NCBI GenBank assembly: GCA_005879505.1
Contig: VBKQ01000361.1
Location: 1 to 20,565, forward strand
Direction: 5' to 3'
Source of the DNA: Deltaproteobacteria bacterium
GTDB lineage: Bacteria; Myxococcota; Myxococcia; Myxococcales; 40CM-4-68-19
DNA length: 20,565 bases
In this document: piece by piece, positions 6,499 to 16,425 of the stretch
How positions within the stretch are numbered: position 1 is the stretch's first letter
Layout: every line of letters starts with the position of its first letter
Position numbers and translations under genes: made by a program
Notes under the pieces: model-generated
The model's input: the letters and a program-made list of their open reading frames with translations, nothing else
Told to the model about the DNA's origin: nothing
The model's database searches: none

Positions 6499-7503
6499 GT
6501 GCCCGCGCGCAAGGAGATCCTGCAGATCGAAGGCCGCGAGATCCCCATCTCGAATCCGGAGAAGATCTTCTTCCCACAGCGGGGGTACACGAAGATCGAT
6601 CTGGTCCGCTATTACCTCGCTGTCGCCACGGGCGCGCTGCGCGGCGCCGGCGGCCGCCCGATGGCGCTGAAGCGCTACGTGAACGGCGCGGAGGGCGAGT
6701 TCTTCTTCCAGAAGCGGGCCCCAGAGGGACGGCCGCTCTGGATCGAGACGGTGGAGCTGAAGTTCCCCTCCGGCCGCACCGCCCGTGAAGTGGTGCTGCG
6801 GGACGCGGCACAGCTCGTTTGGATCATCAACCTCGGTTGCATCGATCTCCACCCGCACCCGGTGCGCGCGGACGACCTCGATCATCCTGACGAGCTGCGC
6901 GTCGACCTCGATCCGGTGCCGGGCGTGCCCTGGCCGCAAGTGCGGGAGGTGGCGCTGCTCGCGCGCGAGGTCCTGCGCGAGCACGGTCTCAGCGGGTGGC
7001 CGAAGACGTCCGGCTCGCGGGGCATGCACGTGAACGTCCGCATCCAGCGGCACTGGACGTTCCAGCAGGTGCGCGCGGCGGCCCTGGCCCTGGCGCGGGA
7101 GGTGGAGCGGCGCGCGCCGGCCCTCGCCACCAGCAAGTGGTGGAAGGAGGAGCGGCACGGCGTCTTCATCGACTACAACCAGAACGCGAAGGACCGGACG
7201 GTCGCATCCGCGTATTCCGTGCGCCCGACGCCTGACGCGCGTGTATCGACGCCGCTTTCCTGGGAGGAAGTCCCCCAGGTCGAACCGGAGGCGTTCACGC
7301 TAGCCACCGTCCCCGATCGATTCGCGCGCGCCGGCGACCCGCACGCGAGCATCGACGAGGAGCCCAGTTCGCTGGAGTCGCTGCTCGAATTGTCCGCGCG
7401 CCAGAAGGGAGAAGGAGAGGCGGACGCGCCCTGGCCGCCGCACTACGCGAAGCAGGAGGACGAGCCGCCCCGCGTGCAGCCCTCGAAGCGGCGCAAGCGC
7501 TGA
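6499..7503 (+). CDS. LigD-type DNA polymerase/primase domain protein (AEP family)
   Basis: A 334-aa stand-alone PolDom protein of the archaeo-eukaryotic primase superfamily, which fills gaps and adds nucleotides during end joining. The N-terminus has the LigD signature ISNPEKIFFPQRGYTKIDLV (17-36). Landmarks: ALKRYVNG at 56-63, FFQKRAP at 69-75, HPDELRVDLDP at 129-139 with the metal-binding Asp pair D136/D138, TSGSRGMHV at 170-178, and IDYNQNAKDRTVASAYSVRP at 224-243. The C-terminal 60 residues are charged and end in a basic cluster (KRRKR), possibly a DNA-binding tail. There is no ligase domain; that function is in the preceding gene. The start is GTG; it is chosen because the family alignment begins a few residues later and TATGCT sits 6 nt upstream. 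It converges with lon. Confidence 0.92.
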   Translation: MPARKEILQIEGREIPISNPEKIFFPQRGYTKIDLVRYYLAVATGALRGAGGRPMALKRYVNGAEGEFFFQKRAPEGRPLWIETVELKFPSGRTAREVVLRDAAQLVWIINLGCIDLHPHPVRADDLDHPDELRVDLDPVPGVPWPQVREVALLAREVLREHGLSGWPKTSGSRGMHVNVRIQRHWTFQQVRAAALALAREVERRAPALATSKWWKEERHGVFIDYNQNAKDRTVASAYSVRPTPDARVSTPLSWEEVPQVEPEAFTLATVPDRFARAGDPHASIDEEPSSLESLLELSARQKGEGEADAPWPPHYAKQEDEPPRVQPSKRRKR

Positions 7504-7523
7504 TGATCCGGCTCGACCTGCAC

Positions 7524-7557
7524 TGTACAGTCGCTCAGCCGCCTTCCGCGGCCGCGA

Positions 7558-7560
<3 letters not shown>
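7524..7560 (-). repeat. TAG-hairpin element, copy B (includes the lon stop codon)
   Basis: Reading the minus strand, the TAG at 7560-7558 is the lon stop. Outer stem AGTCGC (7559-7554) pairs with GCGACT (7534-7529). The internal loop is G (7553) opposite TGA (7537-7535). Inner stem GCCGC pairs with GCGGC around GGAAG. TGTACA (7529-7524) follows directly, lacking the U-rich spacer of copies C and D. It lies between the convergent lon and polymerase genes and may serve as a terminator. Confidence 0.6.
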
Positions 7561-9870
<2,310 letters not shown>

Positions 9871-9878
9871 CGTGCGCC

Positions 9879-9906
9879 AACGTAAGGACTGCAAAACCCG
9901 TGTCAA
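9879..9906 (-). promoter_or_regulatory. Sigma-70-type promoter of lon
   Basis: On the minus strand TTGACA (9906-9901) is a perfect -35 box. After a 16-nt spacer comes TACGTT (9884-9879), a fair -10 box. Only 8 nt separate the -10 from ATG 9870, so transcription would start at or within about one base of the start codon. That implies a leaderless or nearly leaderless lon mRNA. The sequence is not a sigma-32-like heat-shock promoter. Confidence 0.65.
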
Positions 9907-10091
9907 ACGAGGGCACGTTTCCAACTTTTGCGGACTTATCGACGGCAGGACCCAACCCCGACGGAACATTTGATGCCGCCCGACCGCACCCGATTCGATC
10001 ACCACATACCGAACACGATCCGAAGCATGACCGGACGGGCGGGCGGTCGTGGACGTTGTAGACCGGCCCGCCACGCCGCACATTCACCGCC
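9907..10091. other. Divergent intergenic region between lon and the HAD/ATPase gene
   Basis: About 185 bases between the lon promoter and GTG 10092. I see no ORF, repeat or RNA gene. The plus-strand gene has no clear Shine-Dalgarno sequence and I could not identify its -10 box with confidence; GTTGTAGAC at about 10054-10062 is the nearest candidate but lies about 30 nt upstream. A short inverted motif (GACCGGACGGGCGGGC against GACCGGCCCGCC) is GC-rich and may be chance. Confidence 0.4.
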
Positions 10092-11747
10092 GTGCGATAT
10101 CTCGCGGTGGCGACGGACTACGACGGGACGCTCGCCGAGCAGGGAACCGTCCGTCCGGAGACGGTGGCCGCAGTAGAGCGCCTGCGCAAGAGCGGCCGGC
10201 GCGTGGTGCTGGTCACCGGCCGCGAGCTCAGGGATCTGCAGACGGTCTTCGACCGGTTCGATCTCTTCGACCTGGTGGTGGCCGAAAACGGCGCTCTTCT
10301 CTACCGGCCGCAGACGCGCGAGGAGAAGTGCGTGGCGGAACCACCCCCGCCCGCCCTGGCGGAGCGGCTGCGCCAACGCGGCGCTACCCCGCTGCACACC
10401 GGCCGGGTGATCGTGGCGACGCGCGAGCCGTATGAGGTCGCGGCCGTCGAGGTGGTCCGCGAGCTCGGCCTCGAGTGGCAGGTCATCTTCAACAAGGGCG
10501 CCGTGATGCTGCTCCCGTCGGGCGTGAACAAACAGACGGGGCTCACCCTGGCCTTGGAGGAGCTCTGCCTGTCGATGCGCAATACGGTCGCGGTCGGTGA
10601 CGCGGAAAACGATCACGCGATGCTGGCGGCCAGCGAATGCGGCGTGGCCGTCGCCAACGCGCTCGATTCGCTCAAGGAGCGGGCCGATCTGGTCACGCGG
10701 GGCGCGCGAGGCGCGGGCGTCGAGGAGCTGATCGATCGCATCATCGAGGACGACTTGCGCTCGGTGGTGGTGGCGCGCCACGCGCTGCTCCTTGGGACGA
10801 GGCGCGACGGGACCGAGTCGCGCATCGCCCCGGCCGGGCGACGGCTGCTCATCGCAGGGCCCTCCGGCAGCGGCAAGACGACCGTGGCAACCGGATTCAT
10901 CGAGCGCCTGATGGCTGCCGGATACCAGTGCTGCATCGTGGACTCGGAAGGCGACTACGGAGGATTCGAGGGCCTGGTCTCCGTCGGCACGCAGGAGCGT
11001 GCTCCGGCCGTCGGCGAGATCCTCGAGCTGCTCGCCAAGCCTTCGGTGCACGTCGCCGTCAGCATGGTCGCCGTGCCGGTCAACGATCGTCCGGCGTTCT
11101 TTGCCACGCTCCTTCCCCGGCTACAAGAATTGCGCGCGCGCACGGGGCGTCCTCACTGGATCGTCATCGACGAGGCGCACCATCTGTTCCCTGCATCCTG
11201 GCAGCCGGCGCCGCTCACGCTGCCGCGCGAGCTGGGGGGCGTGCTGATGGTCACCGCGAATCCGCAGCAGGTCTCTCCGGCGATGCTGGAAACGGTGGAC
11301 ACCGCGCTGGCGGTGGGAAAGACGCCGGAGCGAGCGCTGCAGCCGTTCGGGCGGGTGCCACCGGTCGAGCTCGAGGACGGCGAGGTGCTGGCCTGGTCGA
11401 ACGGGCAGGCGGAGCCGCTCCGTCTCGTCCAAGGGAAGGCGCAGATGCGGCACCGGCGCAAGTACGCGGCCGGAGTCGGCGGCGACGCGTTCGTCTTTCG
11501 CGGGCCGCAGGGCAAGCTCAAGCTGCGCGCGCAGAACCTGGGCATATTCCTGCAGATGGCCGAAGGCGTGGACGAAGAGACCTGGATGCATCATCTCGCG
11601 CGGCGCGATTACTCGAAGTGGTTTCGGACGGTGATCAAGGACGACGCGCTCGCCGCGGAGGCCGAGCAGATCGAGGGCGGAGGCGGCCCGGAGAGCCGCG
11701 ACCGCATCCGCGACGCGATCGGGAAGCGCTACACGCTGCCGGAGTAG
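10092..11747 (+). CDS. HAD-IIB phosphatase fused to HerA/DUF87-like P-loop ATPase
   Basis: A 551-aa three-part protein. Residues 1-215 are a Cof/SPP-type HAD phosphatase: DYDGTL at 9-14 (nucleophile Asp9, acid Asp11), VTGR at 41-44, VNKQTGL at 145-151 and GDAENDHAM at 169-177. Residues about 245-450 are a HerA/DUF87-like ATPase: Walker A GPSGSGKTT at 256-264, DSEGDYGGF at 284-292 and Walker B HWIVIDEAHHLF at 355-366. Residues about 463-529 form a small C-terminal module with DAFVFRGPQGKLKLRAQNL and WMHHLARRDYSKWFRTVIKD, also seen with this architecture in my recollection of the family. All HAD and P-loop key residues are present. The substrate and the reason for the fusion are unknown; the phosphatase may act on a sugar phosphate. 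The start is GTG. The stop codon belongs to hairpin copy C. Confidence 0.85.
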   Translation: MRYLAVATDYDGTLAEQGTVRPETVAAVERLRKSGRRVVLVTGRELRDLQTVFDRFDLFDLVVAENGALLYRPQTREEKCVAEPPPPALAERLRQRGATPLHTGRVIVATREPYEVAAVEVVRELGLEWQVIFNKGAVMLLPSGVNKQTGLTLALEELCLSMRNTVAVGDAENDHAMLAASECGVAVANALDSLKERADLVTRGARGAGVEELIDRIIEDDLRSVVVARHALLLGTRRDGTESRIAPAGRRLLIAGPSGSGKTTVATGFIERLMAAGYQCCIVDSEGDYGGFEGLVSVGTQERAPAVGEILELLAKPSVHVAVSMVAVPVNDRPAFFATLLPRLQELRARTGRPHWIVIDEAHHLFPASWQPAPLTLPRELGGVLMVTANPQQVSPAMLETVDTALAVGKTPERALQPFGRVPPVELEDGEVLAWSNGQAEPLRLVQGKAQMRHRRKYAAGVGGDAFVFRGPQGKLKLRAQNLGIFLQMAEGVDEETWMHHLARRDYSKWFRTVIKDDALAAEAEQIEGGGGPESRDRIRDAIGKRYTLPE

Positions 11748-11795
11748 TCGCGGCCGCCGGAGGCGGCTTGGCGACTATTGCTTTTAGGCTGTACA
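11745..11795 (+). repeat. TAG-hairpin element, copy C (includes the stop codon of the HAD/ATPase gene)
   Basis: TAG 11745-11747 is the gene's stop. Outer stem AGTCGC (11746-11751) pairs with GCGACT (11771-11776). The internal loop is G (11752) opposite TTG (11768-11770). Inner stem GCCGCC (11753-11758) pairs with GGCGGC (11762-11767) around GGA. A moderately T-rich stretch (ATTGCTTTTAGG) and TGTACA (11790-11795) follow. It lies between convergent genes, and hairpin plus T-rich run suggests a terminator. Confidence 0.65.
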
Positions 11796-11811
11796 GATCA
11801 TGAGATGCGCT

Positions 11812-12702
11812 CTACGGCGTGCAAACCAACGTGCAGACCTGTGAGTTGTTCTGCACGTCGATGGGGATGTCGACCTGGCCCGCAAGCTGCCTTCCGCTCC
11901 GCGTCAGCCCGTGGCCGTGGAATTGTAAGATGTGCGGCCCGTTCGAGAGCATGCGGGTATCGAGGTTGACGGTGTGCATCTGCGTCGCATCGTGGAACTC
12001 GGTGATCACGACGTCGTCGACCTTGAGCGCCCAGTGCGCGATCGTCGTGGGGCCGGCATTCGTGACGAGGCCCGTCATCGGCACGACGCCGTTCAGCGGT
12101 GCGTCGAGCAGCGTGTGCGCGTTCAGGATCTGCACGTAGAGGTAGCCGATCTGGTCGCCCGTGAACGCGTCTGTGTCGTACCAGGAATGGGCATCGACGA
12201 TTCCGGGAACGACCGATCGGTTGTCGACGAACCTATTGCCGTTCTTGAAGTAGAGCTGATGGCCATTCGTGACCTGCGTCTGATGGCCGAACTCGGGGCC
12301 GGCAGCGGTCTCCAGGGCGTAGCAGCGGGCGCGGAGCTCGTGCCAGCCGTCGACGAATCTCGTCGTATCGACCGTGAAGGTGCGCGGCTGACCGAGGATC
12401 GCGCGCGCGTTGCTGCCGTAGTACGCCTGCACGTTGCTGCCGTCGACCTGGATGACGATGGTGTCGAGCTTCATCGTCGAGGGCTGCGGGAGCGTGCAGG
12501 TGAGGACGAAGCTGATGTTCCCGCTTACCGTGATATCCGGCTGAACGCCCTCTACCGTCATCTCAACATGGTTGGGCGGAGGTACAGCAGGGTCGCCCCA
12601 CCAGCTGCTGGATTTCTGCTTGTGTCCCGCTGCAAGGACCGGGAGCGCGATTGAAACGAGCGCAAGAACGATGAGACCCGATGCGACCGAGCGATGCGGC
12701 AT
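11812..12702 (-). CDS. Secreted protein of unknown function, beta-rich
   Basis: A 296-aa protein with a typical Sec signal peptide (MPHRSVASGLIVLALVSIAL, then PVLAA), probably cleaved near residue 24-25. The mature part is rich in Thr, Val and aromatic residues, with alternating strands typical of Ig-like or fibronectin-like surface domains; two segments of similar layout are suggested, with conserved-looking pieces around DGWHELRARCYALE and SNGPHILQFHGHGL. Cysteines occur as C64-like VLTCTL, RARCYA and a C-terminal pair in VCTLVCTP, consistent with disulphides outside the cytoplasm. No catalytic motif or family is recognised. GGAG ends 6 nt before the ATG. The gene is downstream of the peptide transporter on the same strand but 171 nt away, and converges with the HAD/ATPase gene. 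Confidence 0.7.
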   Translation of the reverse strand: MPHRSVASGLIVLALVSIALPVLAAGHKQKSSSWWGDPAVPPPNHVEMTVEGVQPDITVSGNISFVLTCTLPQPSTMKLDTIVIQVDGSNVQAYYGSNARAILGQPRTFTVDTTRFVDGWHELRARCYALETAAGPEFGHQTQVTNGHQLYFKNGNRFVDNRSVVPGIVDAHSWYDTDAFTGDQIGYLYVQILNAHTLLDAPLNGVVPMTGLVTNAGPTTIAHWALKVDDVVITEFHDATQMHTVNLDTRMLSNGPHILQFHGHGLTRSGRQLAGQVDIPIDVQNNSQVCTLVCTP

Positions 12703-12873
12703 TTGGCACTCCGGTCCAGCGGGGGCGCGGTAGCTCCTGCTGGGCGAAAGGGTGAGCGGTGCGCTGGAACCCCTACAACCTAGCCGGAGCTCTGTAGTAC
12801 GGAGAACACTTTTCTGGGGTTGTGGGGACAGGTGCGAGTCGCGCGCCTTCGCGACGCTATCGCCTGTCGCGCG
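12703..12873. other. Intergenic region between the peptide transporter and the secreted-protein gene
   Basis: 171 bases without a gene. Directly after the transporter stop (minus strand) a weak hairpin is possible: GTCGCG (12838-12843) against CGCGAC (12850-12855). It starts near a TAG and is followed at a distance by CTGTCC, so it loosely recalls the TAG-hairpin elements, but the two-stem architecture is not preserved. TAGGTT on the minus strand near 12777-12782 could be a -10 box for the secreted protein; no good -35 was seen. Confidence 0.3.
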
Positions 12874-14277
12874 CTACGCCGGCTCTGCGATGGTCCGGCC
12901 GCGCGGCGCACCCTGAGGGGCGGGAGCGCGCTGATACCATTCGACGACCTTGTACCGCCGCGCGACCAGCGCGAGTCCTGCCGCCGCGAGGTACGCGAAC
13001 CCGGCGTAGTAGAAGAACAGACCGGTACCCTGGAAGAAGGCGAGCGCAGATGCGAGCGCCACGGCGAGGTTCGCCGCCGCGGTGGTCAGGTTCCAGAAGC
13101 TCTGGATCACGCTCTTCATGGTGCGCGGCGCCTGCGTATAGGCGAACTCCAGACCTGTGACCGACACCAGGATCTCGCCGATGGTCAGGACCACGTACGG
13201 CAGCACCTGCCAGACGACGGAGATCTTCATGCCTGCAGCAACCGGGACGTTGAGCAGGCCGGCGATCACGAACGACGTCGCTCCCAGCGCGATCCCGATG
13301 GGCATGCGGCGCAGCGGCGTGAGCTCCCAGCCGAGCCGCTTGAAGAACGGATAGACGACACCGGCGGTGAACGGAATGAGGACCATGACCAGCGCCGGGT
13401 TCACGAGCTGCATCTGGGCGGGCTCGAACGTCCAGGACCCGATGCGCAGGTTCATCGAACGGGCCTGCACGACCCAGGTGGACGCCTTCTGATCGAACAG
13501 CATCCAGAAGAAGGGGATGAAGGCGAAGATGGAGAGAACGCGAAATACCGCCTTGACGCCCTCGACGGCTTCCTCGGGATGCTCGGTGCGGGCGCGGTCC
13601 AGGATGGGGCCACCCTGGCCGCGGTTGCGCAACGCGCTGCGAATCACCGCGAAGAACGAGTGCGGATCCGCTCCGGTTGGCGGGACCTTCACGTAGTAGT
13701 TCCGGCCCGACCAGAACACGATGGTGGCGATCGCCATCAGAACGCCGGGGATCCCGAACGCCACCGAAGGGCCGAAGAGGCGCAACGTCTTCGGAATCAA
13801 GAGCGAGGCGAAGAACGATCCCAGGTTGATGCTCCAATAGAAGATCGCGAATACCTTGGTCATCAAGTGTTTGTTCTCCGCGGTGAACTGGTCGCCGACC
13901 AAGGCGGAGACGCAGGGCTTGATCCCGCCGGATCCGAGCGCGATGAGGACAAGCCCGGCGTAGAAGCCGGCGGGCTGATCGGAGAAGATCGCCAGGCAAG
14001 CGTGGCCCGCGCAGTAGAGCAGGGAGATGTAGAGGATGGTCCGGTACTTCCCCAGGAACCGGTCGGCGAGGAATCCACCGAGAAGGGGCGTGAAGTAGAC
14101 GCCGAAGACGAAGAGATGGAAAACCGCCTTCGCCGCCGTCTCGCGGTCCGTCTGGGCCGGGACGTGGTCCTTCAGCAGCCAATCGATGAGGAACACGGTG
14201 AGGATGTTCCGCATCCCGTAGAAGCTGAACCGCTCGCACGCCTCGTTCCCGATGATGAAGGGGACCTGGGGCGGCAT
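12874..14277 (-). CDS. POT/PTR family proton-dependent oligopeptide transporter
   Basis: A 467-aa inner-membrane protein of the major facilitator superfamily that takes up di- and tripeptides with protons. The diagnostic POT motif ExxERFxxYG is present as EACERFSFYG at residues 12-21. The second signature region, with GSGGIKPCVSALVGDQF and FAIFYWSINLGSFF, follows at about 115-155, and FIPFFWMLFDQKASTW lies near the seventh helix. About 12 or more hydrophobic segments are visible across the length. ATG 14277 is chosen over an upstream TTG (14346) because it brings the POT motif to the usual distance from the N-terminus. It diverges from the MoxR gene with about 98 nt between starts. The stop is TAG at 12874-12876. 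The substrate range cannot be read from sequence. Confidence 0.92.
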   Translation of the reverse strand: MPPQVPFIIGNEACERFSFYGMRNILTVFLIDWLLKDHVPAQTDRETAAKAVFHLFVFGVYFTPLLGGFLADRFLGKYRTILYISLLYCAGHACLAIFSDQPAGFYAGLVLIALGSGGIKPCVSALVGDQFTAENKHLMTKVFAIFYWSINLGSFFASLLIPKTLRLFGPSVAFGIPGVLMAIATIVFWSGRNYYVKVPPTGADPHSFFAVIRSALRNRGQGGPILDRARTEHPEEAVEGVKAVFRVLSIFAFIPFFWMLFDQKASTWVVQARSMNLRIGSWTFEPAQMQLVNPALVMVLIPFTAGVVYPFFKRLGWELTPLRRMPIGIALGATSFVIAGLLNVPVAAGMKISVVWQVLPYVVLTIGEILVSVTGLEFAYTQAPRTMKSVIQSFWNLTTAAANLAVALASALAFFQGTGLFFYYAGFAYLAAAGLALVARRYKVVEWYQRAPAPQGAPRGRTIAEPA

Positions 14278-14363
14278 CCTCGAGGCGCGCGCTTGCGTGG
14301 GCACGGCGCGATCTGTACCGCGTCGCCGCGGCAGGATGGAAGCCAAGCGGGCGGGAAGGCCGT

Positions 14364-14369
14364 TAAGAT
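14364..14369 (+). promoter_or_regulatory. Candidate -10 box (TAAGAT) before the MoxR gene
   Basis: TAAGAT lies 6 nt before ATG 14376, the spacing expected for leaderless transcription, with no Shine-Dalgarno sequence between. This also favours ATG 14376 over the in-frame GTG 14370, which would fall inside the region upstream of the expected transcription start. Confidence 0.45.
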
Positions 14370-14375
14370 GTGCCG

Positions 14376-15212
14376 ATGGAATTTCGCAGGTTCCGTGGCA
14401 CGGACAAGTACCTCACCTCCTCGGCGCTCGAGTCGGCGGTCAACTGCGCCCTGGCGCTGGAGCGGCCGCTGCTCGTGCGCGGCGAGCCGGGGACCGGGAA
14501 GACGCAACTCGCCGAGGCCATCGCGTCTGCCCTGGGCTTGCGCCTGATCCACTGGCCCGTGAAGTCCACCACGCGGGCGCAGGACGGCCTCTACGTCTAC
14601 GACACGGTCCAGCGCCTGTACGACTCGCGATTCGGCGACGGCGACGTCAAGGACATCCGGCGGTACATCAAGCACGGGCCGCTCGGGCAGTCGTTCGCCT
14701 CGCGCGACCGGGTCGTGCTCCTCATCGACGAGATCGACAAGGCGGACCTGGAATTCCCGAACGACCTCTTGCACGAGCTGGACCGGATGCGGTTCGTCGT
14801 CACCGAGACGGGCGACGAGGTGATCGCGCGCGAGCGTCCCGTGGTGGTGATCACCTCGAACGCGGAGAAGGAGCTGCCGGACGCATTCCTACGACGCTGC
14901 GTTTTCCACTTCATCGAGTTCCCCGAGAGGGACCTGATGGCGCGCATCGTCCGCGTCCACCATCCTGACCTGGACCAGAAGCTGCTCGATCAGACGCTGC
15001 AGGCGTTCTATTCGTTGCGCGACGTCGACGGGCTGCGGAAACGGCCTTCGACCAGCGAGCTGATCGACTGGATAGCGGTCCTGCGCCGCGCCGGGATCGC
15101 CAGCGTCGAGTTGGAGGCGGGGATGCCGTTCCTCGGCGCCCTGCTCAAGCGCGAGCAAGACCTGCTCGTCTTCGCCGAGGCGGCTTCGCGCGGACGCCGG
15201 CCGAGGGCGTAA
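14376..15212 (+). CDS. MoxR-type AAA+ ATPase
   Basis: A 278-aa AAA+ ATPase of the MoxR class, thought to act as a chaperone in maturation of protein complexes together with a VWA partner. Walker A is GEPGTGKT at 37-44, Walker B LLIDEIDKAD at 115-124, and sensor-1 with the Arg-finger region VVITSNAEKELPDAFLRRC at 157-175. The C-terminal lid contains RPSTSELIDWI. The length is normal for this subgroup. The next gene, a VWA protein, starts 2 nt after the stop, a classic MoxR-VWA pair. Start ATG 14376 is supported by the TAAGAT box. No substrate operon (for example dehydrogenase subunits) is adjacent, so the client is unknown. Confidence 0.92.
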   Translation: MEFRRFRGTDKYLTSSALESAVNCALALERPLLVRGEPGTGKTQLAEAIASALGLRLIHWPVKSTTRAQDGLYVYDTVQRLYDSRFGDGDVKDIRRYIKHGPLGQSFASRDRVVLLIDEIDKADLEFPNDLLHELDRMRFVVTETGDEVIARERPVVVITSNAEKELPDAFLRRCVFHFIEFPERDLMARIVRVHHPDLDQKLLDQTLQAFYSLRDVDGLRKRPSTSELIDWIAVLRRAGIASVELEAGMPFLGALLKREQDLLVFAEAASRGRRPRA

Positions 15213-15214
15213 GC

Positions 15215-16396
15215 ATGTTCGTGCCCTTCCTCTACGAGCTGCGCGATCGCGGCGTGAAGGTCGGGGCGCAGGAAGCGCTCTCGCTGGCGCAGGCCCTGGG
15301 CCTGGGGCTCCACCGAGGAACGCTGGACGGCTTCTACGAGGTCGCGCGTGCTCTCTGCGTGCACCGCGAGCAGGACCTGGACGCCTTCGATCGCGCGTTC
15401 GCGCATCACTTCCGCGGCGTACCCGACGATGCGCTCGCGCTCACCGACGAGCTGCTGCAATGGCTGGAGCAGCCCGCCGGGAAGCGGCAGCTCACGGAGC
15501 TGGAGCGCCAGCTGCTCGAGCGGATCGATCTCGTCGAAGCGCGCGAGCGGCTGCGCCGACGCCTCGCCGAGCAGCGCGAGCGGCACGACCGAGGCAACCG
15601 CTGGGTGGGGACGGCCGGTACGTCGCCGCACGGCAGTGGAGGGATCCACCCGACCGGGATCAAGGTCGGGGAGTCGCCGGGCGGGCGGGGCGCCCTGGAG
15701 GTGGCTGCGGAAAGGCGCTTCCGGGATTTCCGTTCCGACGTGACGCTGGATACGCGGCAGATCGAGGTCGCCCTGCGCCGCCTGCGCGCGTTCGTGCGCG
15801 AGGGCGCGCTGGACGAGCTCGATGTCGAGGCCACCATCGACAAGACCGCGCGAAACGGCGGCGAGCTGGAGATCACGATGCGGCCTCCCCGCCGCTCGAA
15901 TCTGCGCGTGCTCCTGCTGCTGGACGTCGGCGGCTCGATGGACCCGCACGCGCACGTTTGCGAGCGGCTGTTCTCGGCGGCGAGCCGGGCCACGCATTTC
16001 AAAGAGCTGCGCACGTACTACTTCCACAATTGCATCTACGGCCGGGTGTACGAGAGCGCGGCGCTGATGCGGGGAATCCCTGTTCTGCAGCTCCTCCAGG
16101 ATTGCGACCCCTCCTGGCGCCTGATCGTGGCCGGCGATGCGCTGATGAGCCCGTGGGAGCTGCAGTCGAGCGGCTCGCGCTGGAGCTTCGGCGAGGACTC
16201 CGGCGCGCCCGGCATCGCCTGGCTCGCCCACCTCGCCCAGCATTTCCTCCACTCCGCCTGGCTCAATCCGGAACCGGCCGTCGCTTGGTACGGGACGGCC
16301 GAGGTCATCCGCCGCGTTTTCCCCATGTACCGTCTCACCCAGGACGGCCTGCTCGAGGCCGTCCAGCACCTCATGCGCGGCGGCGGCCGGCACTGA
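15215..16396 (+). CDS. VWA-domain protein, CoxE-like partner of MoxR
   Basis: A 393-aa cytoplasmic protein with a von Willebrand factor A domain in the C-terminal half. The MIDAS motif is LLLLDVGGSMD (233-243), a DxGxS type with D237, G239 and S241. The N-terminal part (about 1-125) is helical with a charged coiled-coil-like stretch (90-125), then a Gly/His linker GNRWVGTAGTSPHGSGGIHP (127-146) characteristic of this CoxE-like group. No transmembrane helix is seen. It is 2 nt downstream of the MoxR gene, with GAGGG at 15203-15207 as ribosome-binding site, so both are co-transcribed and likely form a chaperone pair in which VWA metal binding recruits a client. It ends 29 nt before a convergent minus-strand gene. 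Confidence 0.9.
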   Translation: MFVPFLYELRDRGVKVGAQEALSLAQALGLGLHRGTLDGFYEVARALCVHREQDLDAFDRAFAHHFRGVPDDALALTDELLQWLEQPAGKRQLTELERQLLERIDLVEARERLRRRLAEQRERHDRGNRWVGTAGTSPHGSGGIHPTGIKVGESPGGRGALEVAAERRFRDFRSDVTLDTRQIEVALRRLRAFVREGALDELDVEATIDKTARNGGELEITMRPPRRSNLRVLLLLDVGGSMDPHAHVCERLFSAASRATHFKELRTYYFHNCIYGRVYESAALMRGIPVLQLLQDCDPSWRLIVAGDALMSPWELQSSGSRWSFGEDSGAPGIAWLAHLAQHFLHSAWLNPEPAVAWYGTAEVIRRVFPMYRLTQDGLLEAVQHLMRGGGRH

Positions 16397-16425
16397 CTCA
16401 GAGCCGGACCCCTCAAACCGTCTTC

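Noticed and set aside
12838..12876. Possible fifth TAG-hairpin after the peptide transporter
   Set aside because: Only a single short stem forms, the 1-nt/3-nt internal loop is absent and the TGTACA-like box is displaced, so it cannot be counted as a family member.
12820..14547. 575-codon plus-strand open frame antisense to the peptide transporter
   Set aside because: Charged, low-complexity shadow of a membrane-protein gene; the minus-strand POT frame is unambiguous.
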